DNA from: Glycine soja
Taxonomy: Eukaryota; Streptophyta; Magnoliopsida; Fabales; Fabaceae
Length of the DNA: 64,000 nt
Reading direction: 5' to 3'
NCBI RefSeq assembly: GCF_004193775.1
Contig: NC_041003.1
Span: forward strand, 39,313,611-39,377,610
Under the pieces are notes generated by a model. That model saw nothing but the letters and a program-made list of their open reading frames with translations. It did not search any database and had not been told where the DNA came from. Numbering within the stretch: the first letter of the stretch is position 1; the number at the start of each line of letters is the position of its first letter. The translations under genes and the position numbers were made by a program. Shown here piece after piece: positions 22,274 to 32,386 of the stretch.

Positions 22274-23352
22274 TTGTAGACAAAAGATCAAGCTGAATAT
22301 TTTGATGATGCCAAAGGATCACATGTTTCTCAAAGCTTTATTCAAGACAAAGAAATTAAAGATATTCAAGATGGATGATCAAGACAGTCTCTAGAGTCTT
22401 AGGAAGGGTATATTAAATAGGAAGGAAATTCCTAATTGAAGTAGCAAAAGGTTTGGCCAAGAAATTTAAGTTAAAAAATCTTTTTCAAGAGATTTACTCT
22501 CTGGTAATCGATTACCAGAGGATGTAATCGATTACCAGTGGCCAAAAATGATTTACAACAGCTATTAAAATTTGAATTCCAAATTTGCACTGTGTAATCG
22601 ATTACACATATATGGTAATCGATTACCAACAGTTATTGAATGTTTTAATTCAAATTTTAAAGCTTGTAATCGATTACACACATACTGTAATCGATTATCA
22701 GAGGAGATTTTCAGAAAATATTCTCAACAGTCACATCTTTTCATTTGGTTCTTGAATGGCCATCAAAGGCCTATATATATGTGACTTGAGACACGAATTT
22801 GCTAAGAGTTTTTCAGAACAACAAGTGTTTATTCTCTCAAAAAGCAAAATCATTTTATCCTCTTAAGAATTCCTTGGCCAATTTAATTGCAATTCATTAA
22901 GGAATCATTTGAGTGCTCAGATTGTAAAATCTATCTCTTTCAAGAGAGATTCATTCTTTTTCTCTTTCTAATTCACTAAGGAATTAAGAGACCGAGGGTC
23001 TCTTGTTGTAAAAGAATTCTAAACACAAAGGAAGGATTGTCCTTGTGTGTTTAGAACTTGTAAAAGGAATTTACAAGATAGTGGAACTCTCAAGCGGGTT
23101 GCTTGGGGATTGGACGTAGGCACAAGGGTGTGGCCGAACCAGTATAAATCTGAGTTTGCACTTTCTCTTCCCTTAAACTCCTTTATTTATTATTGTTTTA
23201 TATTCATATTCAAATTGTTCTATTTGAATCAATATTTAAGAAGTTCATTATTAAGGGAATTTATAACTTGATAGAATTTTAATTGGGGAAATAGTTTGTA
23301 ATATCTTAATTCAACCCCCCTTCTTAAGATATCTGAGGCCACTTGTCTAACA
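22274..23352 (+). repeat. 3' LTR of SIRE-like element
   Basis: A 1079 bp partner of 14327-15406. Differences are about 20 single-base changes and a short C-run indel near 23316. Confidence 0.95.
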
Positions 23353-23707
23353 CTATCATCAGCAGAAGTAGAATACATGGCTGCAACAAGCGCTGCATGT
23401 GAAGCGACATGGCTCAGAAAAATTCTGCAAGACGTACAACAAGACTCCAAGACTCCAACAGTTATTCATTGTGATAATATGTCAGCTATTGCAATGACTA
23501 AGAATCCAGTATTCCACAGCCGTACAAAGCAGATTGAGATTAGATACCACTTTATCAGAGAGCTCGTGGAACGTGGAGAAATCAAAATGGAGTTCGCAAG
23601 ACTGAAGAACAATTAGCAGACATCTTCACCAAGCCAATTGCAACAAAGAAGTTCATCAAATTCAGAGACATGCTTAGAGTTCAAGACTTTTCTAGATTAA
23701 GGGGGAG
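23353..23707 (+). pseudogene. Outer copia pol, end of RNase H, after the nested insertion
   Basis: Coding resumes after the CTATC duplication as SSAEVEYMAATSAACEATWL, HCDNMSAIAMTKNPVFHSRT and IEIRYHFIRELVERGEIKMEF. A frameshift near 23593 then moves LADIFTKP into another frame. It ends at the AAGGGGGAG polypurine tract (23699-23707) next to the 3' LTR. Confidence 0.92.
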
Positions 23708-24117
23708 TGTTGAAGATTAATCTAGAAAAGTGTAGATGTATAATTGGTGGTCCATTATCTAGAGAGTTCTACACTTATGGAGATGTTGTAGTGTGTAGAA
23801 ACTTCTTGATGGATGTAGAAAAATATCTTATTATCTAAAGTCATAGAAACACCTAGAACATTATAGTGATGGATGGTAAATGATAGATGCGTTTAGAAGA
23901 CTCTAGGACTAAGTAGTATAGAAGTGTGTAAAAATCACCTATGTAACCTATATAAAGGCATAAGTTGTAGCAAGCCAAGTAATGTAAGAAAAGAAGCTAA
24001 TAAGCACAATTCAAGTTAATGTGTCAATTTTCTGAAAACTCATCCTCTTCCTACTCCCATCATTTCTATCATATCCTTCGATAGAGAAAAGGCATAACCA
24101 AGTCCCATATCCTAACA
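23708..24117 (+). repeat. 3' LTR of outer copia element
   Basis: A 410 bp copy of 10237-10659, starting TGTTGAAGATT and ending ATATCCTAACA, followed by the TAAGC flank. Confidence 0.95.
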
Positions 24118-24530
24118 TAAGCAACTCTGATTGTACATTCCCAGTTGGTCCAACTTCCATTAAAAGATCATTGAAGTACTTCATGCCATAGAACATGCCA
24201 ATGTCATCTGCATTGCATGCATAATAACAACACACTTGAATAGTTTTTCTTAGAAGTTGTTCAATTATAATGGAAGCTTAAGAAGATTTATTTGGTGGCA
24301 CTCACTTATGGATCCATAGGGAAGAAGAGGCTTGTAATTGAAACTGAAAACTTGGGTGGGATTGTTGGGATTTGGATGCTGAACAGCAAGAGACCAGAGG
24401 GAGTGATTCATTCTGTAATTGAAGTTTGTTATAGCAACCTTGACTTGTCAATAGTCCTTGTAGTTAGTCTTTACATGCCAGTGGACCTTGATTGGACACA
24501 TGTGATGAGTGACCAGAGGGAGTGATTCGT
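24118..24530 (-). pseudogene. COBL4-like COBRA pseudogene, upstream exons
   Basis: Minus-strand exon 24207-24118 reads NDIGMFYGMKYFNDLLMEVG then PTGNVQSELL and runs into the LTR; its continuation is at 10236-10041. The preceding exon (about 24500-24306) reads HHMCPIKVHWHVKTNYKDY, stop, then QVKVAITNFNYRMNH and TQVFSFNYKPLLPYGSI. The stop is TGA for the Trp of KDYW. The exon ends with a normal GTGAGT donor, and the next exon follows a GCAG acceptor at the phase used by the intact gene. MFYG and NYRMNHSLW point to the COBL4 branch. Exons further 5' (signal peptide, CCVS domain) are not found, so the gene is also truncated. Confidence 0.88.
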
Positions 24531-25122
24531 TCTATAATTTGAAGCTGGATGTACTTCTGTGCAAGCTAATTCTCCTCAGTCATTAGATTAGTCTCCTTTT
24601 GAAATTTTTCCTCAGTTAATTGTCATCGTATGCACATCAAATTAAAGTGTGGAATCCATTTACCTATGCTTAATCCAACTCTGTTACTTGCTCACTGTAC
24701 AATGATGCCTTCTTAAATGGTTTTCTGCTACATGAGGTTTCTAGCAGCGAGGAATAACCAAAGATGTTGCAGCAACGACTTCATCGAAGTCCCTATATTC
24801 TTCTTCACAAAGGCATCCAAATTGGCTTTCATAAGACAAACAGTTGGCTGCTTCCATTTATGAATTTGGACATTATCATTTGATACCACTTCAATTGCAG
24901 GCACAACTAAATTATGATATTTTTCTAACAGTAGTCACATGGGGACTTTCCTTTGTTGAAAACAGCCATTGGTTTCTTGTAAACCAGATGGTCCACAAAA
25001 ATTGACAAATACGAGCCACTTCAATCTGTAAACACCTGTCAAACTAGACTGAAAAATCCATATCTTTCAGAGTTTAGATTAAAGGAAAAATTGGATAACA
25101 GATTCTAAAGAAATGGACATTA
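24531..25122. other. Region between COBL4-like and PCS pseudogenes
   Basis: No exon of either gene is recognised. On the minus strand around 24900-24730 a short readable stretch (HKWKQPTVCLMKANLDAF) faintly resembles the start of RNase H-like domains in plant non-LTR elements. The resemblance is weak. The rest has no visible structure. Confidence 0.3.
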
Positions 25123-25991
25123 CCTCTTCCTGAAGTAGGGGAGGGAGATCTTCTGTTGCTAGAGGGTTCAAAGCTTCCACACGCAGCTTTTCTTCTTTAA
25201 TGCCAGACCACGTATGCAAGGGTAAGGCCAATAAAAACATTGTTAAGACATCTGCAGTAGACGGGTGCATGCCAATGCAGTGACCTTCATTAGAAAGACA
25301 CAACCTACTTGGTTCCCTTTGACACAAAGGGACCAACACATCAACTCCTTGTTCACTACCACCACCAGTTGTAACAGTTCCTGAAACTAATGTTACTGGA
25401 TTTTCACTATCAGCATTCATATGTTTTACATCTATTTGACTACAACATTTTCCACCTGACAAACCTAGCCTACCACAAATAGTCAAAAGATATGCTGCTT
25501 GGCAACAAACATTGGCAGCAACTGCTGGTTACATATCTTTGTCACCAAGGTTTGCTAAAGTATTACAACATGAACTTTCAGAATCTAACCACCTTGTCAC
25601 GTGTTTGAAGAGTCTAGTTGTTCGAATCTGTTCCAGTATGTCAGCCTGAAATTTCAAAGCTCTTAAACATTATGATTAATCATTTATTGGATTTTCTTCA
25701 ATGAGATGAAGTCCCTAATTTTGCAAATAACACACATCAAAAGAAAAAATGTAGTGTGAAAACCTTGATAGCTAGCCTTCCTTTCTCCTCCTCACTCAGT
25801 GTGAGATTCCCATCTTCTTGTCTGCGAACTTCAACAATCCATGTTATTAACCCTCTCAATTCACTGGGAGGAGATTTAAAAGCAAGAGAGAGTACTTCCT
25901 GAATGTCTTTTAGATCCTCTGACTTTAGAAGTCGAGGGACATCTTCAGTTAGAGATTTGGCAACACTGCTCCAACCTTCATGTCTATAACT
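25123..25991 (-). pseudogene. Phytochelatin synthase, C-terminal remnant
   Basis: Two minus-strand exons match plant PCS. The first (about 25991-25764) reads [40 protein letters not shown] and [14 protein letters not shown] and ends with a GT donor. The second (25645-25123, AG acceptor) reads [70 protein letters not shown] and [12 protein letters not shown] makes phytochelatins from glutathione in the cytosol for Cd/As/Zn tolerance. Only the Cys-rich C-terminal sensor domain is present; the catalytic papain-like domain with Cys-His-Asp is absent upstream, the last short exon is not found, and a TAA (25531-25529) breaks the reading. It is therefore non-functional. Confidence 0.85.
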
Positions 25992-27120
25992 CTGCAGACA
26001 GTCTTTAGGTATTTAATGTGATCTACAAGGAGAAATTATTTGCAGAGCATAAAAAAAATCTAAATATAGAGTTTTTGTTAATGTAGTAGAATAATGCACA
26101 TGTTCAGCCATTATAGTCCTACAAGGGAAAAAGGATAGAATATTAGGCAGGATGCAGACCTTCCAATGACAAACCATATTTTTAGCATGATCTTTGTTTG
26201 GCCAAGACTTGCTATTGTTCAATATAATTTCAGGAGAAGAAACTATCTTCTAGCTGGCCATACCATTATAATTTACAACAAGTCAAATTACTTTTCCCTC
26301 TATTTAAAATTCATGATTTTCGAAATTTTATGTATGTTCTCCAATAGTTCAAGAAAGAATTAACCAGTAGCACAATACCACAATATAAAGTATAGATGGT
26401 GCTCTGTTAAGCCTTGAAATAATCATGTACCTGAAATACAAATTTCCAAATATAAATGGAGGGCAAAAAGACTAGTTGTACAGGCTTAACAAATAAAAAG
26501 AGTTCATGAAATCATATCTTTTAATCATAGCAAATAGAAAGATATTTTTTTGGAAGGCCAAATAGAAAGATTTTAATGACACTAATACATTCAAATAGTA
26601 TAATTTTCAAATTACACCACCAGATAACTACTAATAAAATAAGTATGGACAAAATATATAGAGAAACATAAGTTTAGTTTAGTGCATACAATCAGATTAT
26701 CATTATGCCTATGATATGAGGTAAAGATATTTGTGACTTCCACCGTTTTCCCTCAGAAGTTGTACAACATGATTAAAATGAAACTTATAACCCTAAAAAA
26801 TCCAAAAAAAAAAAGGACTCAGAAGATATACATCTATTAGTTGCCAAGAGAGTTTGTGGAGACCACCTTCTCACTACCAGTGGGAAGGATTTCTCTTTTA
26901 CTACCCACACTAGAATCCCATACTTCTAATGTAGGACTAGTGTCATACCTGTTGGATCCTAACATTGGATCTTGGTTAGCATGTTGTTTTTGCTTGTATT
27001 ATTATAACTTTATAACGATATTAACATCTTGGTTAGCATCTTGCTTTTGCTTGTATTTTTATGACTAGTCTCACAACTGTTGATGTCGATATTTGTATGT
27101 TGTTGTACGTCATCAATGTA
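25992..27120. other. AT-rich DNA upstream of PCS remnant; 57 bp duplication
   Basis: No earlier PCS exons were found. A ~57 bp unit containing TCTTGGTTAGCAT and TTTTGCTTGTATT occurs twice in tandem (26970 and 27027). The left end of the second CACTA element must lie here or nearby, but no CACTA-type terminus or ACATCGGTT array was seen. Confidence 0.5.
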
Positions 27121-27126
27121 ATTTGC

Positions 27127-27134
27127 TATATAAA
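27127..27134 (+). promoter_or_regulatory. Candidate TATA box of TNP2
   Basis: TATATAAA lies 430 bp before the TNP2 start codon in a GCTATATAAACAAC context. Position and sequence fit a plant core promoter; not otherwise supported. Confidence 0.4.
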
Positions 27135-27564
27135 CAACTGTTGTTCATGCTGAGTGAACCTTAGATTCCCGTTTGAGACTGCATGCAATGATTTTTGCGG
27201 ACAGTTTGCATTAGTCATTGTATTTAGTCTTGAATTGTCCGTTTGGACAGTTTGGGGAGACTGGTATTTTTATGTTAGATTCATTCGTTAAGGTTATTAT
27301 TATTTTGATTAATTTGATCAAATTTCGGTACAATGTATTTGACGTTGTTCTCTGAGTGCATACTTGATTATCGGGAAATTAATTTCACTAATGTCATGTC
27401 ATGTACTTGGAGACCAATGCGAAATGCTGCCGAAATTTAGTCAAATGTTTCAAAATAATGCTAACCCTGACGTTTGAAGCTAACATAAAAGACAGTCTTC
27501 CTAAATGGGATAGGGGCACACCTATAAATAAAAAAGTGAGATTTTCATGCATGGAATTGCTTAG

Positions 27565-30500
27565 ATGGATCGAAGTTGGATGAATGAAAGTCGCATGAGC
27601 CCAAAATATGAGGATGGCATCGAGCAATTCTTGCAATTTGCTTCAGAAAGAGGTAGACCGAATGAAGAAGGAAAATATTATTGTCCTTGCATCAACTGTT
27701 TGAATGGAAGACGACAACTACTGGATGACATATGGGACCATCTATTGTGTGATGGGATTAAGAAGAATTACACGACGTGGATATGGCATGGTGAAGTGAC
27801 AGACATGCAGAGTGGGTCCCAATCTAAACCGTTTGATGTAGAAATGGGAAATCGCTTGGAGGACATGATTCGTGACCTTGGACAAGAGTCTTTCCAACAA
27901 GCACACGCCCCTATGTATGAAGGATTGCAGAGTGATTCAAAGAAGCCTTTGTATACGGGGTGCAAGAATTCCTTAACCCTGTTGTCTACGGTGTTAAGTC
28001 TGGTTAATGTGAAGGCCAGGTATGGGTGGAGTGACAAAAGTTTCACCTCACTGCCTGAGGTAGTGCACAATCTGCTTCCAGGGGACAACACGTTGCCTAA
28101 AAGTTACTATAAGGCGAAAAAGATATTGTGTCCGATGGGTATGGAGTATCAGAAGATTCATGCTTGCCCCAATGATTGCATACTGTACAGGCATGAATTC
28201 CAAGAAATGTCGAAATTCCCTATTTGTCGGACTTCACGGCACAAAGTGAAGGATGAAGAGGAAATAAGTTCTGATGAAAACTCCAATAAGGGCCCCCAGT
28301 GAAGGTTTTGTGGTATATTCCAATCATTCCAAGGTTTAAGCATCTTTTTTCTAATGAGGACGACGCAAAAGACCTTGCATGGCATGCAAATGGAAGGATT
28401 TCTGATGGAATGGTCCGTCATCCGACTGATTGCTCGCAGTGGAAGAAGATTGATGGTTTGTATCTGGATTTTGGGAAAGAGCCAAGAAATCTTAGACTTG
28501 GAGTAGCCAGTGATGGAATGAATCCATATGGCACCTTAAGCACTCAACACAGTTCATGGCCAATTCTGCTAGTAATTTACAATTTGCCTCCTTGGTTATG
28601 CATGAAGCGAAAATACATGATGTTGTCTATGATGATATCGGGCCCAAGACAGCCAGGAAATGACATTAATGTTTATCTAAGTCCGTTGGTTGAAGATTTG
28701 AGAAAGTTGTGGGACGAGGGGGTTGTAGTGTTTGATGCGTTTCGCAAAGAGACGTTCGAAATGTGTGCAATGCTTTTTTGTACCATTAATGACTTTCTAG
28801 CATATGGGAATCTCAGCGGTTATAGTGTTAATGGTCATCATGCATGCCCCATCTGTGAAGAAAACACAAGCTACATACAACTAAAACATGGGAGAAAAAC
28901 AGTCTACAGTAGGCATCGCCACTTTCTAACACCCAATCATCCTTACAGACGACTGAAAAAAGATTTTGATGGAAGTCAAGAGCATGATATTGCGCCGATA
29001 CCGTTGACTGGTGAACAGGTATATCAGCGGGTTCAACACCTGAATATTGTATTTGGAAAGACCCAAAAGAAGGATAAAAGTAAGATTTGCATATGGAAGA
29101 AGAGGTCCATTTTCTTTGATCTTCCGTACTGGTCTAATCTTGACGTTAGACATTGTATTGATGTTATGCATGTGGAGAAAAATGTTTGTGACAATGTGAC
29201 TGGGACGCTCTTTAACATTCAAGGCAAGACGAAGGATGGCTTGAATACCCGTCAAGATCTAGTTGATATGGGCATACGATCACAGTTGCATCCAAGGTCT
29301 GATGGGAAGAAAATTGACTTGCCCCCAGCCTGCCATACTTTGTCCAAAAAGGAAAAGATAAGTTTTTGTTAGTGTCTTCGTCGGGTGAAGGTTCCACAAG
29401 GATACCCTTCAAATATTAAGAGCCTTGTGCAGTTGAAGGAGCTTAAGCTTGTAGGGTTAAAGTCTCGCGATTGTCACGTGCTCAAGCAACAATTGTTAGC
29501 CGTGGCTATACGAGACATCTTGCCAAACAAAGTCAGGTTATCCATAACTCGCCTGTGCTTTTTCTTCCATGTTATATGTAGCAAAGTCATTGATCCTGTC
29601 AAGTTTGATGAGCTGGAAAATGAGGCCGCAATTATATTGTGTCAGTTGGAGATGTATTTTCCCCTTGCTTTCTTTGACATCATGATTCACTTGATTGAGC
29701 ATCTGGTTAGAGAAATCAAATGTTGTGGTCCTATTTATCTACGGTGGATGTACCCAGTTGAGCGATACATGAAGATCTTAAAAGGGTATACAAAGAATCT
29801 ATATCATCCAGAAGTATCTATTGTTGAGAGGTACATTGCAGAAGAAGCCATTGAATTTTGTTCAGAATACATTGAGAAGGCTAAACCTGTTGGCCTTCCT
29901 GAGTCTCGGCATGATGACAGAGTGGGTGGTAAGGGTTCTACTGCATGTGATCACTCCAAGTGTAGAACATTTGTTACAAGCTCACTTGTATGTCTTGAAC
30001 AACAGTAATGAAGTTTTGCCATACATACTTAAGCATCAAGCTTTAGTCGAACAGAATAATCCAAAAATGTCAAAGAATTGCTTGTTGAAAAAGCATAACA
30101 AGACTTTCTGTGATTGGTTTAAAGATACAATCTTTCCAGATGAGAATGCTTCAGAAACATTAAGAAAGCTAGCAGATGGGCCTAAAAGAAATGTTATAAC
30201 CTGGCAAGGATACGACATAAACAAGTGTTCATTTTACACAAAAGCACAAGATGACAATAGTACAATGCAGAACAACGGGGTCACCCTAAGGGATGAATCT
30301 TAACACTTCGCAAGTGTGAATGACGCCAATCCCTGTGTAGCTTCCATCCCTCACTTTGGGTTCATCGATGAAATTTGGGAGCTTAACTATGTCAAATTTA
30401 CTATATGTGTTTTCAAATGTAAATGGGTTGACAACAACACCAATGTGCGCACCGATGATATAGGATTTACGCTAGTAGACCTAAATAAACTTGGTTACCA

Positions 30501-30756
30501 CAATGACCCTTTCATCATGGCAGAACAAGCTAGACAAGTATTTTACGTGCAAGATCCTTGTGATGAAAGGTGGTGTGTGGGTCTCCAGGGCAAAAAAATT
30601 GGTGTTAATGTAGAAGATGATGATTCATACATGGACACCTATGTTAGTCCTTTGACCGCACAAATCACTTCTAACGTTGTCGGAGAAGAAGAAGCTGACG
30701 ATGTTCATGCTAATCATAATGATCATGATGAAGGAGAATTGATTAACATCATCTAA
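27565..30756 (+). pseudogene. CACTA TNP2-type transposase, disrupted
   Basis: Starts MDRSWMNESRMSPKYEDGIE, the conserved N-terminus of plant TNP2. Domains: transposase-associated (27565-27800, CPCINC zinc motif); Transposase_21 (about 28130-29330; HACPNDCILYR, WHANGRISDGMVRHPTD, LGVASDGMNPYGTLS, GHHACPICEENT, DVMHVEKNVCDN); DUF4218 (about 29385-29900; LCFFFHVICSKVID, RWMYPVERYMKILKGY); DUF4216 (about 30340-30560; FTICVFKCKWVDN, ARQVFYVQDP). The transposase binds and cuts element ends. Four lesions: frameshift near 28295, TAG at 29370, frameshift near 29940 and TAA at 30301. No intron is needed in this reading. Confidence 0.9.
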
Positions 30757-31360
30757 TGTAATTTTCTATTTATATATTTGATTTTGCTACATTCATTTAC
30801 ATAAGTCATACAGTTGTTTTTTTTGTAATGTTTACTAAATTGAGTGTACTCAAACCAATCATATATGATTGGTTATTATATGATTGGTTTACTAATTGCA
30901 TTAATGAAAACATGCATATATTTGATGAAAGCTTTGAAAATGGAACTTATGCCATTTCATCTTTTGTATTCAGTGGATCTCATCAATTGTTTTCTAGAGA
31001 GAGAAAGCTCACGAAAACAAGTAAGTGACAGCTACACTTTTTCTGATTGTTTAAAATTATATCTTAACATGTTGAAAAATTTATTTATAACTTTGTCTTG
31101 TTATTTATGGATGGTTTAATCAAGAGGGAGTGAAATCAGGCATAATTCATCAGTCTTATAATAAAATATGAAAAATTTAGTCATATCTGTATCTTGCAAG
31201 TTTCCCAAGTTGCCTTTAATCTACATTCTAATGGGATGGGATAGTCAAAGTATTGAGTGTATTTAACATGCATTGGATTTGGTGTCTGGTAGATGTAGAA
31301 AACGATGTTTATAATACCCGTCCTGCCCTCAGTAAAAAACTTGAGGCATCAGTTTTTTGT
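30757..31360. other. CACTA internal region after TNP2
   Basis: Probable TNP2 3' UTR and spacer. It includes a perfect 22 bp palindrome at 30853-30874 (half-site AACCAATCATA) followed by a third ATGATTGGTT copy. No coding sequence recognised. Confidence 0.5.
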
Positions 31361-32386
31361 TCTAGATGGCATCCTTAGGACTTCATACAGCTCATGTTTG
31401 TCGCCAGTTTCATCATCCACCACCCTTACCTTCTCTGGCTTCTCAAGTTTATTGTTGTTAAACCCATATTTATGCTCTCCTCCCTTCATGTCTTGTTTTA
31501 TCACAACTTTAGCCGAATCTCCTATCTTCTCTTGGCTTCTTGGAAAAAAAGAAACACTCCTCGCATTTGTTCCTTTGCCACAACAATGCTCTTCTCCTTC
31601 ATGGTCATCAAGAATCATGCAGTTGCCGGCATCAACATTATTATTTTTCTCCCTCATCTTGACCACAGTTGAATCTCCTGTCTTATTCTCCAATGACACA
31701 CTTTGATGGCCTCTATCTCTTTTCATCATATGTTCTAGTGCTTTAGCTTCAGAATGCATATAGCAATCTGAACTTTCCCAGTGATCACCAAAGGCTTCTG
31801 CATCAGCATTGACACTTTCCACCCTCTTTGCTTTATGCTTATGTGCTGCTGCAACCTCTAATAAATCTGAGATTTATAAGGAGGAAGCAGAGAATGCAGC
31901 ACAGAAGCATAAATCAAAGAGGGTGGAGAGTGTCAATGCTGATGTAGAAGCCTTTGGTGATCACTTGGAAAGTTCAAATTTCTCTATGCATTCTGAAGCT
32001 AAAGCACTAGAACATATGATGAAAAGAGATAGAGGCCATCAAAGTGTGTCATTGGAGAATAAGACAGGAGATTCAACTGTGGTCAAGATGAGTGAGAAAA
32101 ATAATAATGTTGATGTCGGCGACTGCATGATTCTTGATGACCACGAAGGAGAAGAGCATTGTTGTGGCAAAGGAACAAATGCGAGGAGTGTTTTTTTTTT
32201 TGCCAAGAAGCCAAGAGAAGATAGGAGATTCGGCTAAAGTTGTGATAAAACAAGACATGAAGGGAGGAGAACATAAATATGGGTTTAACAACAATAAACG
32301 TGAGAAGCCAGAGAAGGTAAGGGTGGTGGATGATGAAACTGACAACAAACATGAGCTGTATGAAGTCCTAAGGATGCCATCTAGAT
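31361..32386. repeat. Near-perfect ~1 kb inverted repeat (two ~510 bp arms)
   Basis: The left arm (31361-31868) is the reverse complement of the right arm (31870-32386) from CTAGATGGCATCC to the centre at about 31869, with only scattered mismatches and a small T-run indel. There is almost no loop; the innermost bases AAATCTGAGATTT are themselves palindromic. Each arm reads the same ~130-150 residue hydrophilic protein fragment outward-facing (RVESVNADxEAFGDH, ALEHMMKRDRGHQSVSLENK, ILDDHEGEEHCCGKGTNARS, KVRVVDDET). The protein is not recognised. A transcript across it would fold into a ~510 bp double-stranded hairpin. Confidence 0.9.

Larger units (their letters stand above)
14327..23352 (+). 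mobile_element. SIRE-like Ty1/copia retrotransposon (inner, nested)
   Basis: A 9026 bp element with ~1080 bp LTRs, an initiator-Met primer-binding site, gag, pol, a third ORF after pol and polypurine tracts, flanked by perfect CTATC duplications. LTR size, gag sequence (GEGYHYWKTRMQIFIEAI) and an extra ORF after pol fit the SIRE/Maximus lineage described in soybean; that assignment is from memory of the family. LTRs differ at about 20 sites by eye (~1.9%), fewer than the outer element, as expected for a later insertion. Gag and pol are broken, so it is not autonomous. Confidence 0.9.
10237..24117 (+). mobile_element. Ty1/copia retrotransposon (outer), inserted in COBL4-like exon
   Basis: A full-length copia element with 423 bp and 410 bp LTRs (both TG...CA), a primer-binding site, gag-pol remnants and a GGGGGAG polypurine tract. 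The flanks are GAAGC (10232-10236) and TAAGC (24118-24122), a 5 bp target duplication with one change. It lies plus-strand, antisense to the interrupted COBL4-like gene. Its RNase H region is itself split by a second element (14327-23352), so the element proper is about 4.9 kb. By eye the LTRs differ at about 14 sites plus a 13 bp indel, roughly 3.4%. Confidence 0.92.

Noticed and set aside
24292..24525. 77-codon plus-strand frame
   Set aside because: It is the antisense of the COBL4-like exon on the minus strand.
24730..24900. Possible LINE RNase H start (HKWKQPTVCLMKANLDAF, minus)
   Set aside because: Only a short weak resemblance with no supporting reverse transcriptase or downstream catalytic residues. 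Kept as a remark, not a feature.
31349..31822. 157-codon minus-strand frame treated as an independent gene
   Set aside because: It is the left arm of the inverted repeat. The same sequence is encoded by the right arm on the opposite strand, and there is no start or splice context showing a working gene.
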